Below, piece after piece: positions 41,506-50,927 of a DNA stretch of 64,000 bases. The stretch is from positions 1-64,000 of the forward strand of contig JADKBZ010000016.1 in NCBI GenBank assembly GCA_016714815.1. Reading direction: 5' to 3'. This stretch comes from Holophagales bacterium (GTDB lineage: Bacteria; Acidobacteriota; Thermoanaerobaculia; UBA5066). A program made the position numbers and the translations under genes. Below the pieces are notes generated by a model, which was not told the origin of the DNA, made no database searches, and saw only the letters and a list, made by a program, of their open reading frames with translations. Each line of letters opens with the position of its first letter. Position 1 is the first letter of the stretch.

Positions 41506-42477
41506 TCAGATCCAGTGTCGCCGGCGGAAGAAGTAGAGCATCCCGACACTGATCAGGATCCAGAAGCCCCAGAGCGACGGGTAGAACCACCGGATCTTCA
41601 GCTCCGGGAGGAACTCGAAGTTCATCCCGTAGACGCCGGCGAGGAACGTCAGCGGCATCCAGATCGCCGAGAAGATCGTGAGGACCTTCACGATCTCGTT
41701 CAGCCGGTTCGACGCGACCGAGAGGTGCGCCTCGAGGGCGCCGCTGGCGAGGTCGGTCAGGACGATCGTCGTCTCCTCCAGCCGTGCCACGTGGTCGTAG
41801 ACGTCGCGGAAGTAGTGGGACGTCCGCTCCTCGATGTACGGCAGGTCGCGCCGGGCGAGGCGGCCGAGCATCTCGCGCTGGGGGGCGACGAGACGCCGGA
41901 TCGTCAGGAGCTGGCGCTTGAGGTGGAGGAGCTCGTGGAGCGCCTGCTGCGGCGGGGCGCCCGAGAAGATCGTCTCCTCGATCTCCTCGAGGCGCTCTTC
42001 GGAGCGGTCGAGGATGGGCAGGAGCTCGTCCATCATCCGGTCGACGACCGCGTGCAGGACGCGATCCATCTGGCTCTCCATCGTAAGGTCCTTGGCGAGA
42101 ACGAGCCGGCTGACCTCCAGGCACGCGGGTACGGGGCGACGGTGAACCGTGACGAGGAACCCGGGGCCGAGGTACGCGGCGACCTTGTAGCCCTCGAGCT
42201 CGAGCCCCTCTTCCGATGGCCGGAGCCCGCGGAAGAGAAGAAAGAGGTAGTTCCCGAACTCCTCCACCTTCGGCGGCTGGACGGGCGTGAGGGCGTCCTC
42301 GACGGTGAGGTGGTGGAAGCCGCAGACGTCCGCCAGCGCGCGAGCCTCCTCCTCGGTCGGGTTCTCGACGTCGACCCAGATGGATCGGCCGGCCAGGCCG
42401 GGCCAGGCGGAGGAGAGGCTCGCGTCCTCGAGAAGGTGAAGGCCCTTCCCGTCTTCGTACACGTGGACGGTCAGCAT
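41506..42477 (-). CDS. corA: CorA-family magnesium/cobalt transporter
   Basis: 323 residues. Large N-terminal cytoplasmic domain (about 1-255), then two C-terminal membrane helices bracketing the GMN selectivity signature (TFLAGVYGMNFEFLPEL). The long helix with YFRDVYDHVARLEET is typical. It forms a pentameric Mg2+/Co2+ channel in the inner membrane. ATG at 42477 lacks a ribosome binding site and lies 9 bases after a TACACT box. It converges with the chimeric receptor gene. Confidence 0.95.
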   Translation of the reverse strand: MLTVHVYEDGKGLHLLEDASLSSAWPGLAGRSIWVDVENPTEEEARALADVCGFHHLTVEDALTPVQPPKVEEFGNYLFLLFRGLRPSEEGLELEGYKVAAYLGPGFLVTVHRRPVPACLEVSRLVLAKDLTMESQMDRVLHAVVDRMMDELLPILDRSEERLEEIEETIFSGAPPQQALHELLHLKRQLLTIRRLVAPQREMLGRLARRDLPYIEERTSHYFRDVYDHVARLEETTIVLTDLASGALEAHLSVASNRLNEIVKVLTIFSAIWMPLTFLAGVYGMNFEFLPELKIRWFYPSLWGFWILISVGMLYFFRRRHWI

Positions 42478-42486
42478 GTGGGCGCA

Positions 42487-42492
42487 AGTGTA
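42487..42492 (-). promoter_or_regulatory. Candidate -10 box of corA
   Basis: TACACT on the minus strand ends 9 bases before the corA ATG; no Shine-Dalgarno sequence, consistent with a leaderless or very short leader transcript. Confidence 0.4.
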
Positions 42493-42623
42493 GTCGGCCG
42501 GGCCGCCCTGTCGGATGGCCCGGTGCTCCACGGGCGTCCGGGTTCCGGGTGAGAATGCGCCCCGGCGGGGACCGGCGCGACGCGGCGCCCCGGATGCTCC
42601 AGAATCCGGCGGAGGCGCGACGC

Positions 42624-44639
42624 GTGAAGACGGGAACGAGAATCCTCCTGACGGGAGGCGGCACGGCCGGGCACGTGAACCCCGCGCTCGCCATCGGTGC
42701 CGCCCTCGCCGGGCCGGGGAGCGAGACGCTCTTCGTCGGCGTGAAGGGGCGGGCCGAGGAGCAGGTCGTCCCGCGGGAGGGGATCCCGATCCGCTTCGTG
42801 AGGGCCTCGGGGTTCCCCGGCGCACGCCCCTCGCCCGCCTTCGCCCGGTTCCTTTTCGACGTCTTCGCCGGGACGACGCAGGCGGCCGCGATCCTCCTCC
42901 GGTTCCGTCCCGACGTGATCGTCGGTTCCGGGGGATTCGCCTCGGCCCCGGTCATCTTCGCGGCGACGCTCCTGAAGAAGCTCGGGCTCTCGAAGGCCCG
43001 TGTCTTCGTCCACGAGCAGAACGCCGTCCCCGGAAAGCTGAACCGGCTCGTCGGCCGATTCGCGGAGAAGGTCTTCGTCACGTTCCCCGAGACGCTCTCC
43101 CTCTTCCCCGGCAACGGCGCGCTGACGGGCTACCCCGTCCGAGGGAGGATCGGGCACGTGGCCCCGCAGGAGGCCCGCGCGCGCCTCGACTTCACCGTGC
43201 CGGAGGGGCGAACGGTCGTCCTCGCCTTCGGCGGGTCGCAGGGCTCGCGTTCGCTCAACCGCGGCCTCGTCGACGCCCTCGGCGACCTGATGCCGCACGC
43301 CGGGCGGCTCTTCGTCGTCCACGGCACCGGCCTCTTCAAGGGGGGCGGATACGACGCGGAAGCCGACACGGCGGCGCGCCTGGCGGAGCGCTACACGGAG
43401 GAGGAGCGCGCGAGGATCGCGACGTTCTACCTGGCGCGGAGCTACTTCCACGATATCGCCTCGGTCTACGCCCTGGCCTCGCTCGTCGTCATCCGCGGCG
43501 GCTCGGGGAGCCTCAACGAGGTGGCGCGCATGGGGATTCCCGCCCTCGTCGTCCCGAAGGCGAACCTTCCGGGCGATCACCAGGTGGCCAACGCCCGCGC
43601 CCTCGAAAGGGCCGGCGGGGCGGAGGTCCTCTACGAGGAGACGATCCTCTCGGAAGGGCACCTCGTCGAGACGCTCGACGGCGCTCTCCTGGCGCGGCGC
43701 ATCCTCGCCCTCGCGGAGGACCCGGTCCGGCGCGCCGACATGTCGAAGAAGGGGCGCGACGTCCTCGGGATCGACGCGGCGGCCGAGATCGCCCACCACG
43801 TCCTCCACGGTCGCGCGCGCGTCGCGCTCGATCCGACGCTCGTTCCGGCGCCGACGGTCGTCTCGAACGCCGTGCTCCTCTCGCGGCTCGAAAAGGCGGC
43901 GACCGCGGCGGGCCGCAGCTACCGCGTCGAGGACGTCGTCGAGCCCCGGGACCTCTCCTGGTTCCGGAGCCGTGCGGCCTCGCTCCTCGTCCACGACGAA
44001 TGGGAGGCGCGAAACCTCGGCGTGAAGCTCCTCGGTCTCCTCGGCGCCACGGACAAGGTCCCGCTCCTCCTCGCGCTCCTGGCCGACCGGACCCGGGCGC
44101 CGCTCTTCCACCGTCTCCTCGGGGGCGACTTCGCCCAGGTCGGCTTCGTCCGCCGGAACGTCTTCACCGCACTCGCCCGCCTCGACGTCGTCGACGCCGG
44201 GGTCGAGGAGGCCCTCCTCGCCGGGCTCGCCGACCCGTACTGGGAGGTTCGGGCCGAGTCGGCGCGCACCGCGACGCGATTCGCCGGGCGCCTCGCGCGG
44301 AGCGCCGAGGTCGTCGCCGCGCTCGGGACGAGGCTCTCGGACCCCAACCTCGAGGCGGCCTCGGCGGCGGCCGAGGCGCTCGGCGCCCTCGGCGGGGAAG
44401 AGGACGCCCTCCCGCCCCTTCTGGCCCTCGCCGAGCACCGCTTCTGGAAGGTCCGCGCCGCGGCGCTCAGGGGAGTTCTCTCTCTCGTCGAGCGAGGCCA
44501 GGTCCGCAACCGCGAGGCGCTGAAGAGGGTACTCTCCGGCTTCCTCCTCACCTCGACCGACTTCCGTCCCCAGTTCGAGCTGAAGCTGTCGTACCGCCGG
44601 GTCCTGGAGGCCCTGTCCCGCGGCGAGGAGGCCCCCTGA
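42624..44639 (+). CDS. murG: MurG-like UDP-GlcNAc transferase with C-terminal HEAT repeats
   Basis: 671 residues, against about 360 for ordinary MurG. Residues 1-385 are the GT-B enzyme that makes lipid II: LLTGGGTAGHVNPALAIGAAL, VGSGGFASAPVI, VHEQNAVPGKLNRL, FGGSQGSRSLN, RGGSGSLNEVARMGIPALVV and GDHQVANARALERAGGA. The second part (about 420-670) is helical with HEAT-type pairs such as EEALLAGLADPYWEVRAESA and ATRLSDPNLEAASAAAEALG-like units. GTG at 42624 has GGAGG eight bases upstream. The stop is one base before mraY. The HEAT part could tether MurG to other wall enzymes. Confidence 0.88.
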   Translation: MKTGTRILLTGGGTAGHVNPALAIGAALAGPGSETLFVGVKGRAEEQVVPREGIPIRFVRASGFPGARPSPAFARFLFDVFAGTTQAAAILLRFRPDVIVGSGGFASAPVIFAATLLKKLGLSKARVFVHEQNAVPGKLNRLVGRFAEKVFVTFPETLSLFPGNGALTGYPVRGRIGHVAPQEARARLDFTVPEGRTVVLAFGGSQGSRSLNRGLVDALGDLMPHAGRLFVVHGTGLFKGGGYDAEADTAARLAERYTEEERARIATFYLARSYFHDIASVYALASLVVIRGGSGSLNEVARMGIPALVVPKANLPGDHQVANARALERAGGAEVLYEETILSEGHLVETLDGALLARRILALAEDPVRRADMSKKGRDVLGIDAAAEIAHHVLHGRARVALDPTLVPAPTVVSNAVLLSRLEKAATAAGRSYRVEDVVEPRDLSWFRSRAASLLVHDEWEARNLGVKLLGLLGATDKVPLLLALLADRTRAPLFHRLLGGDFAQVGFVRRNVFTALARLDVVDAGVEEALLAGLADPYWEVRAESARTATRFAGRLARSAEVVAALGTRLSDPNLEAASAAAEALGALGGEEDALPPLLALAEHRFWKVRAAALRGVLSLVERGQVRNREALKRVLSGFLLTSTDFRPQFELKLSYRRVLEALSRGEEAP

Positions 44640-44640
44640 G

Positions 44641-45744
44641 ATGATCTTCTGGATCGGGAAGCTCCTCGCGCCCTTCCACGCATTCTCGTTCCTTCGCCTC
44701 GCCGAGTACCTCTCGTCGCGTTCCATCGGCGCCGCGCTCACGGCGGTCCTCCTGACGCTCTGGCTCACGCCGAAGGTCATCTGGTGGCTCCAGCGGCGCG
44801 CCTTCGTCGACCAGGTGCGCGAGACGGGGATCCCCTCGGCCTTCGACAAGGCGGGGACGCCGGTCATGGGAGGCGTCGTCCTCGTCGGCGTCGTCGCGTT
44901 CTCGTGCCTCCTCTGGTGCAACCTGGGGAGCGGCTTTTCGCTCCTCGTCCTTTTCGGCATGGTCTGGTTCGGCGCGATCGGCTTCGTCGACGACCGGGCG
45001 AAGATGATGGCGAAGTCCGGGGACAAGGGGATGTCGGAGCCGAAGAAGCTCCTTCTCCAGGGAGCCTTCGCCGCGGTCCTCGTGGCCGTCCTCGCGAGCC
45101 CCCTCTCGCCGGTTCCCGCCCACGAGGCGTCGCAGCTCTACCTGCCGTTCCTGAAGAGCTCGGTCCTCGACAACCCCTGGATCTACTTCCCGTTCGTCTT
45201 CGTCTTCGTCCTCCTCGTCGGCAACTCGGTGAACATCACCGACGGCATGGACGGCCTCGCCATCGTCCCCTCGGTCTTCGCGATCTCGGTCCTCGGCGTC
45301 TTCGGATACCTCCTCGGCAACGCCATCTGGTCGCGCTACCTCTTCTATCCGCTCCTTCCTGGCGCGGGCGAGCTCGCCGTCTTCGCCTCGGCGTTCGCGG
45401 GGGCCGGCATCGGCTTCCTCTGGTTCAACGCCTACCCGGCGCAGATCTTCATGGGCGACACGGGCTCTCTCTCCATCGGCGGGAGTCTCGCGGTGGCGTC
45501 GGTCCTCCTGAAGCAGGAGGCCCTCTTCGTCATCCTCGGCGGGCTCTTCGTCGCCGAGGCCTTCTCCTCCCAGGTGCAGGACAAGATCGGAATCAAGCTC
45601 CTCGGGCGGCGCCTCTTCGCGCGCGCGCCGCTCCACCACGCGATGGCCTACAACGGGCTGGCCGAGACGAAGGTCGTCGTGAGGCTCTGGATCGTCGCCG
45701 GCATCCTCGCCCTGGCGGCCCTCGCGACGCTGAAGCTCCGGTGA
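44641..45744 (+). CDS. mraY: Phospho-MurNAc-pentapeptide transferase
   Basis: 367 residues, ten predicted membrane helices. It transfers phospho-MurNAc-pentapeptide to undecaprenyl phosphate (lipid I). Motifs: DKAGTPVMGGVVL, IGFVDDRAKM (catalytic Asp pair), NSVNITDGMDGLAI, FLWFNAYPAQIFMGDTGSLS, and ARAPLHHAMAYNGLAE near the C-terminus. In E. coli MraY the last motif is APIHHHYELKG; the third His is Ala here. It follows murG and overlaps murJ by 4 bases, so the three lipid II genes form one operon. Confidence 0.94.
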   Translation: MIFWIGKLLAPFHAFSFLRLAEYLSSRSIGAALTAVLLTLWLTPKVIWWLQRRAFVDQVRETGIPSAFDKAGTPVMGGVVLVGVVAFSCLLWCNLGSGFSLLVLFGMVWFGAIGFVDDRAKMMAKSGDKGMSEPKKLLLQGAFAAVLVAVLASPLSPVPAHEASQLYLPFLKSSVLDNPWIYFPFVFVFVLLVGNSVNITDGMDGLAIVPSVFAISVLGVFGYLLGNAIWSRYLFYPLLPGAGELAVFASAFAGAGIGFLWFNAYPAQIFMGDTGSLSIGGSLAVASVLLKQEALFVILGGLFVAEAFSSQVQDKIGIKLLGRRLFARAPLHHAMAYNGLAETKVVVRLWIVAGILALAALATLKLR

Positions 45745-47309
45745 CCGGGGTCCGCAGGTCCTCGGCGGCGAACGCCCTCCTCGTCGGCGCAGGGGTCCTC
45801 CTGAGCCGGCTCGCGGGGTTCGTCCGCGAGAGGATCTTCGCCCACTACCTCGGCAGCTCCCTGGCGGCGGACGCCCTCCGGGCGGCGCTCCGCGCCCCGA
45901 ACGTTCTCCAGAACCTCTTCGGCGAGGGCTCGCTGTCGGCGTCGCTCATCCCCGTCTACTCGCGCCTTCTCGCAGAGGGGAAGGAGGAGGAGGCGCGCCG
46001 CACGGCACGTACGGTCGGAACGCTCCTGGCGCTCCTGGCGGTTCTCCTGTCGGCACTGGGCGTCCTGGCGGCGCCGCTCCTCGTCGACGTCTTCACCCCA
46101 GGCTTCTCCGGGGAGCGGCGCGAGCTGACGGTCCGGCTCGTCCGGATCCTCTTTCCCGGCACCGGCCTCCTCGTCCTCTCGGCCTTCTGCCTCGGCATCC
46201 TCAACAGCCACCGCCGCTTCTTCCTCCCGTACGCCGCGCCCGTCCTCTGGAACGGCGCCATCATCGCGGCCCTCGTCGTGGCGGGCGCGAAGACGGGTCC
46301 GGCCGGCGTCGCCGTGTGGGCCGCCTGGGGCGCGGTGGCGGGGAGCCTCCTCCAGGTCGCGGTCCAGCTGCCGCAGGTGGCCGGGCTCGTCGGCTCGCTT
46401 CGCCCGGCGCTCGACACCCGCTCCCCGCACGTCCGGACGATCTTCCGGAACTTCCTTCCGAGCGTCGGGAGCCGCGGCGTGACGCAGGTCTCGAGCTGGG
46501 TCGACCAGGTCATCGCGAGCTTTCTCCCGGCGGGCGCCGTCGCGATCCTCGGCTACGCGCAGACGCTCTACATCCTTCCCGTCTCCCTCTTCGGGATGTC
46601 CGTCTCGAGCGCCGAGCTGCCGGAGCTTTCGAGCGGCCTCGGCGCCGAGAAGCTGCGCGAGCGGCTCGACGTCGCGCTCCGGCGGGTCGCGTTCCTCGTC
46701 GTCCCCGCGGCCGTCGCCTTCGCGCTCCTCGGCGACCGGGTCGTCGCGCTCGTCTTCCAGACCGGCGCGTTCGGGGTCGAGGATGTCCGCGTCGTCTGGA
46801 CGGTCCTCGCCGGGTCTTCCGTCGGTCTCCTGGCCATGACGCTCGGAAGGCTCTACGCCTCCGCCTTCTGGGCGCTTCACGACACGCGGACTCCGCTTCG
46901 CTTCGCCATGATCCGCGTCGCCGTCAGCGCGGCGCTCGGCGCGCTCCTGGCCTTCGGCGGCCCTCGTCTCCTCGGCCTCGACCCGCGCCTCGGCCTCGCC
47001 GGGCTGACGCTCGGATCGGGTCTGGCGGGGTGGCTCGAGATGTTCCTCCTGCGCCGCGCGCTGAACGCGCGCGTCGGAAAGACGGGCCTGCCCGCCTCGT
47101 TCTCGCTCAGGGTCTGGGGCGCGGCCCTGGGCGCCGCCGCGGCCGGCTTCGGCGTGAAGCTCGCCGCGGGAGCTCTTGGGCCGGTCCTCCTCGGTGCGCT
47201 CGTCTGCAGCGCGTTCGCCGTAGCCTACGGTGCCCTGGCGCTCCTCCTCCGGGTTCCCGAAGCCGCCACCCTCGCCGGCACGATCCGCCGCCGCCTCGGC
47301 CTTTCCTGA
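45741..47309 (+). CDS. murJ: Lipid II flippase MurJ
   Basis: 522 residues, about 14 membrane helices of the MOP fold. N-terminal ALLVGAGVLLSRLAGFVRER, AFRAPN-type motif RAALRAPNVLQNLFGEGSLS, ASLIPVYSRLL and NFLPSVGSRGVTQVSSWVDQ are characteristic. It moves lipid II to the periplasmic face. GTG at 45741 overlaps the mraY stop (GTGA). A family B hairpin follows 5 bases after the stop. Confidence 0.93.
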   Translation: MTGVRRSSAANALLVGAGVLLSRLAGFVRERIFAHYLGSSLAADALRAALRAPNVLQNLFGEGSLSASLIPVYSRLLAEGKEEEARRTARTVGTLLALLAVLLSALGVLAAPLLVDVFTPGFSGERRELTVRLVRILFPGTGLLVLSAFCLGILNSHRRFFLPYAAPVLWNGAIIAALVVAGAKTGPAGVAVWAAWGAVAGSLLQVAVQLPQVAGLVGSLRPALDTRSPHVRTIFRNFLPSVGSRGVTQVSSWVDQVIASFLPAGAVAILGYAQTLYILPVSLFGMSVSSAELPELSSGLGAEKLRERLDVALRRVAFLVVPAAVAFALLGDRVVALVFQTGAFGVEDVRVVWTVLAGSSVGLLAMTLGRLYASAFWALHDTRTPLRFAMIRVAVSAALGALLAFGGPRLLGLDPRLGLAGLTLGSGLAGWLEMFLLRRALNARVGKTGLPASFSLRVWGAALGAAAAGFGVKLAAGALGPVLLGALVCSAFAVAYGALALLLRVPEAATLAGTIRRRLGLS

Positions 47310-47313
47310 GGAC

Positions 47314-47374
47314 GGGGTCAGGTCTACCCTCTACACTCTGCGAGCCGCAGAGTGTAGAGGGTAGACCTGACCCC
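47314..47374. repeat. Family B palindrome (perfect 29-base-pair hairpin)
   Basis: Arms 47314-47342 and 47346-47374 are perfect reverse complements with a 3-base loop. The outer part reads GGGGTCAGGTCTACCC. It lies 5 bases after murJ and may end transcription. A near copy is at 53492-53553. Confidence 0.92.
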
Positions 47375-47416
47375 CTGGTTTCGCGGCCCGCCGTCTGGGA
47401 GAGAATCGGTCCGTCC

Positions 47417-48112
47417 ATGCTGAAGACCATTCTTTTCGCCGCCGCGGCGCTCGTTCTCGGCGTCCTCGCGATCGTCCTTCCGGACCGGCTCTTCCCGCCG
47501 GACGTGAACTACCGGACGATCAGCTCCCTGGGCGAGGCGTTTCGCGGTTTCGTCCTCGGAGGGTTCCGCTTCGCGCTGGGAGCCTTCGCGGGGCTGGCGC
47601 TCGCCGCCGCGGCGACGTCCGTCGGCGGGGCAGGGGCGAGGCGGCCGGTGGCGCTCGCGGTTTCGGCGCTCTTCGCGCTGGGGGTCGTCGGCGTGTCGGG
47701 GTTCGCCTTTCGCGGCCTCTCGCATTTCCCGTCCGGCGGGTCGCTCGAAGAACGGCATCGCTGGGCCGATATGAGGCTCGACCGGCCCTACCGTGAGGTG
47801 GTGGCGTGGGCGGGGGCCTCCTCCGCCGTTCGGGAGGCGTGCGGCGAATCGCTCCGCTTCGGCCCGGCTTCGGGAACTCGGAACGTCGTCTTCGCCGGTT
47901 CCGGCGAGTGGACGGCGACGCTGACGCTGGACGTGGAAGGGGAGAAGGGGAGTGCGCGGCTCGCGGTCACGGCCGTCCTCCCGTACTCGCCTCGGGAGGC
48001 CCGTCCCGTGGTCTCCTCCGCCACGCTCGAGGCGGAGGGGCGCCGCCGGGGACTCGATTCGTCCGGGGCCGCTCTCGAAGTGGCGCCTCGGGAGCGGGGT
48101 TCCTCGGAGTGA
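47417..48112 (+). CDS. Membrane protein of unknown function
   Basis: 231 residues. Three N-terminal membrane helices (about 2-20, 40-65 and 75-100), then a soluble domain (about 115-225) with no recognised motif. ATG at 47417 is preceded by GAGAAT. The stop is 7 bases before the Ser/Thr kinase, so the two are probably one operon. Confidence 0.7.
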   Translation: MLKTILFAAAALVLGVLAIVLPDRLFPPDVNYRTISSLGEAFRGFVLGGFRFALGAFAGLALAAAATSVGGAGARRPVALAVSALFALGVVGVSGFAFRGLSHFPSGGSLEERHRWADMRLDRPYREVVAWAGASSAVREACGESLRFGPASGTRNVVFAGSGEWTATLTLDVEGEKGSARLAVTAVLPYSPREARPVVSSATLEAEGRRRGLDSSGAALEVAPRERGSSE

Positions 48113-48119
48113 CCGCTCG

Positions 48120-50792
48120 ATGAGGCTGGTCAGCGGAACGCGCCTCGGCCCGTACGAGGTGCTCGGGGCGCTCGGCGCCGGCGGGATGGGAGAGGTTTAC
48201 CGGGCGCGGGACGGCCGCCTCGGCCGCGACGTCGCCATCAAGGTCCTCCCGGAGCATCTGGCCATGGATCCCGAGGCGCTGGCCCGCTTCGAGCGGGAGG
48301 CGCGCGCCGTCGCGGCCCTCTCCCACCCGAACATTCGCGGCATCCACGACGTGGGCCGCGAGGGGGAGGTCGTCTATGCCGTCATGGAGCTGCTCGACGG
48401 CGAGTCGCTCCGCGTGCGCCTCCAGAGGGGCCCCCTCGCTCCGCGCAAGGCGGCCGAGATCGCGGCGGCCGTGGCCGGCGGGCTCTCGGCCGCGCACGAG
48501 AAGGGGATCGTCCACCGGGACGTGAAGGCCGAGAACGTCTTCGTGACGAAGGACGGCCGGGTGAAGGTCCTGGACTTCGGCCTCGCCCGGCATTCGTCGT
48601 CGGCGGGCGGCGACGAGGTCGCCGCTGGCGCCGACGCGACGCGCCCCGGCTTCGCGGTCGGGACTCCCTCGACGATGGCGCCGGAGCAGGTGGCGGGAGA
48701 CGCCGTGGACCACCGTGCGGATCTCTTCGGGCTCGGCTGCGTTCTCTACGAGATGCTCGCGGGCATCGCGCCGTTCGAGCGGGAGTCGGCCCGCGACTCG
48801 ATGCTCGCCGTCCTCAAGGACGAGCCGCCGGACGTGAGGAGCCGCAGGCCGGAGGTGCCGGTGGACCTTTCGAGGATCGTCCACCGGTGCCTCGAGAAGC
48901 CCCCCGGCGAGAGGTTCCAGTCGGCACGGGACCTGGCCTTTGCGCTGGAATCGGCCGCCGGCGCTTCGCTCCCGACCTCCGGAGAGCCGGCGCTGCGGCC
49001 CCGGAGGGGGTGGAGGCGGGCGTCCTCGTTCGTGGCGGGACTCCTGCTCGGTGGCGTGCTGGTGGGGATCGCGGCGCGAGCCTTCCTCCCGAAGCCCCGC
49101 GAGCTGCCGACGCTTCGCTGGCTGACCTACTCCGGCAGCGACGCGAGCCCCGCGGCCTCGCCGGACGGACGGACCATCGCCTTCACGTCGCGGCGCGACG
49201 GGACGAACCGCATCTGGCTCAAGCAGCTGGCGAGCGGCGACGAGGTGGCGCTCACGACGGGTCCCGACGGCGTCCCTCGCTTCTCGCCGGACGGCAGCTC
49301 CATCCTCTTCCGGCGGGAGGAGGCCGGGGGGCCTTCGCTCTGGGTCGTCGGGACGCTCGGAGGGGAGCCGCGACGCCTGGTGGCCGACGCCCTGGAAGGG
49401 GACTTCTCCCCCGATGGCACCCGGATCGCCTTCATCCGCGGCCTCCACGGCACGACGCGATTCGTCCTCGGCGTGGCGGGAGCGGACGGAGGCGGCGAGC
49501 GGATCGTCGCCCGGTCGGAGAATCGCTTTCTCTCCTGCCCGCGCTTCTCCCCGGACGGGCGGTTCGTCGCGGCCTTCGAGCTCGTCGCGCAGTTCGTCGC
49601 CGGCTCGCCCACGACGATCGCCGTCTTCGACGCCGTTTCCGGCGCCCGGACGACGCTCGGCAACCGCGACACCGTCGCCGGGGCGCTCGGCTCCTCGCTC
49701 GCCTGGACGGGGGACGGAAAAGAGCTGATCTACGCGGTGAGCCCGTCGGCCGGTTTCCGGGCGGGCGCGCGCTTCGTCTCGCAGGCGGTCGACGGGGGGG
49801 AGGTCCGGCTCCTTCTCTCGGTGCCCGACCCCGTCATCGGCCTCGACGTGGCGGGCCCGGGGACGCTCGTCCTGCACACGGCCTCGTTCCGGGAGAACCT
49901 CCTCGAGGTGCCCGTGGGCGGCGGGCCGGGACGCTGGCTGACGCGGGGCAACAGCACCGACCGGCAGCCCGCCTACACGCCGGACGGCGAGTGGGTCGTC
50001 TTCGCGTCGGACCGGGCGGGGAGCATGGACCTCTGGTCGGTTTCGAGAGCGACGGGAGCCGTCCGGCGCCTGACGAACGACCCGGCGGACGACTGGGACC
50101 CCGCCGTGTCGAGGGACGGCCGGAGCCTTCTCTTCAGCTCGCGCCGGAGCGGCAACTTCGAGATCTGGCGGGCGGGGGCGGACGGAAGTGCGCCGCGGCA
50201 GGTCTCGCGGGACGGAGTGGACGCCCAGAATCCGACCCTCTCGCCAGACGGCGAAACGGTCGTCTACGCCTCCGGAAGCCAGCAGAAGCCGGGGCTCTGG
50301 AGCGTGAAGGGCGACGGGACGGGAGCCCGTCCCCTCACCTCCGCTCTCGGGGTCATCCCCGAGCTCTCCCCCGACGGCCGCCACGTCCTGTTTCTCGAGC
50401 AGGCGGCCTCGGGCGCGGTCCGGACGCTGAAGGTCGTCTCCGCCGGGGACGGGCGGGAAGTGCCGTTCCAGATCCGGCTCGAGCTGAAGGAGCGGACGCC
50501 CGGTTACAGCCTGGGCCGCGCCCGCTGGACGCCGGACGGGACCGCGATCGCCTTCGTGGCGCAGGACGACGCGGGCCTCCACGGCGTCTACGTCCAGGAG
50601 TTCTCGCCCGGGCGCGACACGTCCGTCACGCGGCGTCCGCTGGCCGGGTTCGTCCCGGACCAGATCGTCGAGTCGTTCGGCTTCTCGCCCGACGGCCGCT
50701 CCCTGACGGTCGCCGTTCGCGAGCAGCAGTCGAGCCTGCTGCTGGCCGAGGGCGTCGCCGGAGTATCCCCGCCTCCCCGGCGCGCGCGCTGA
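48120..50792 (+). CDS. Transmembrane Ser/Thr protein kinase with TolB-like propeller
   Basis: 890 residues. Kinase domain (about 10-275): glycine loop GALGAGGMGEVYRARD, VAIKVL lysine, HRDVKAENVFV, DFGLARHSSS and GTPSTMAPEQV. One membrane helix (about 302-322) follows, then TolB/WD40-like repeats built on SPDGRTIAFTS and SPDGSSILF patterns to the C-terminus, expected outside the cytoplasm. This architecture is abundant in Acidobacteriota. It probably phosphorylates cytoplasmic partners in response to an unknown signal. ATG at 48120. Confidence 0.94.
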   Translation: MRLVSGTRLGPYEVLGALGAGGMGEVYRARDGRLGRDVAIKVLPEHLAMDPEALARFEREARAVAALSHPNIRGIHDVGREGEVVYAVMELLDGESLRVRLQRGPLAPRKAAEIAAAVAGGLSAAHEKGIVHRDVKAENVFVTKDGRVKVLDFGLARHSSSAGGDEVAAGADATRPGFAVGTPSTMAPEQVAGDAVDHRADLFGLGCVLYEMLAGIAPFERESARDSMLAVLKDEPPDVRSRRPEVPVDLSRIVHRCLEKPPGERFQSARDLAFALESAAGASLPTSGEPALRPRRGWRRASSFVAGLLLGGVLVGIAARAFLPKPRELPTLRWLTYSGSDASPAASPDGRTIAFTSRRDGTNRIWLKQLASGDEVALTTGPDGVPRFSPDGSSILFRREEAGGPSLWVVGTLGGEPRRLVADALEGDFSPDGTRIAFIRGLHGTTRFVLGVAGADGGGERIVARSENRFLSCPRFSPDGRFVAAFELVAQFVAGSPTTIAVFDAVSGARTTLGNRDTVAGALGSSLAWTGDGKELIYAVSPSAGFRAGARFVSQAVDGGEVRLLLSVPDPVIGLDVAGPGTLVLHTASFRENLLEVPVGGGPGRWLTRGNSTDRQPAYTPDGEWVVFASDRAGSMDLWSVSRATGAVRRLTNDPADDWDPAVSRDGRSLLFSSRRSGNFEIWRAGADGSAPRQVSRDGVDAQNPTLSPDGETVVYASGSQQKPGLWSVKGDGTGARPLTSALGVIPELSPDGRHVLFLEQAASGAVRTLKVVSAGDGREVPFQIRLELKERTPGYSLGRARWTPDGTAIAFVAQDDAGLHGVYVQEFSPGRDTSVTRRPLAGFVPDQIVESFGFSPDGRSLTVAVREQQSSLLLAEGVAGVSPPPRRAR

Positions 50793-50927
50793 TCCTCTGC
50801 CCGGCGGCATCGCGGCGCCGCGCCCGGCTTCACACAACTTCACCTTCCGGAAGAACGCCCGAAACCTCGGACGTCCATCTTTCCTTTCGACGGCAGGGAC
50901 GACCTCTTCCGTCCGAAGGAGAAAGAG

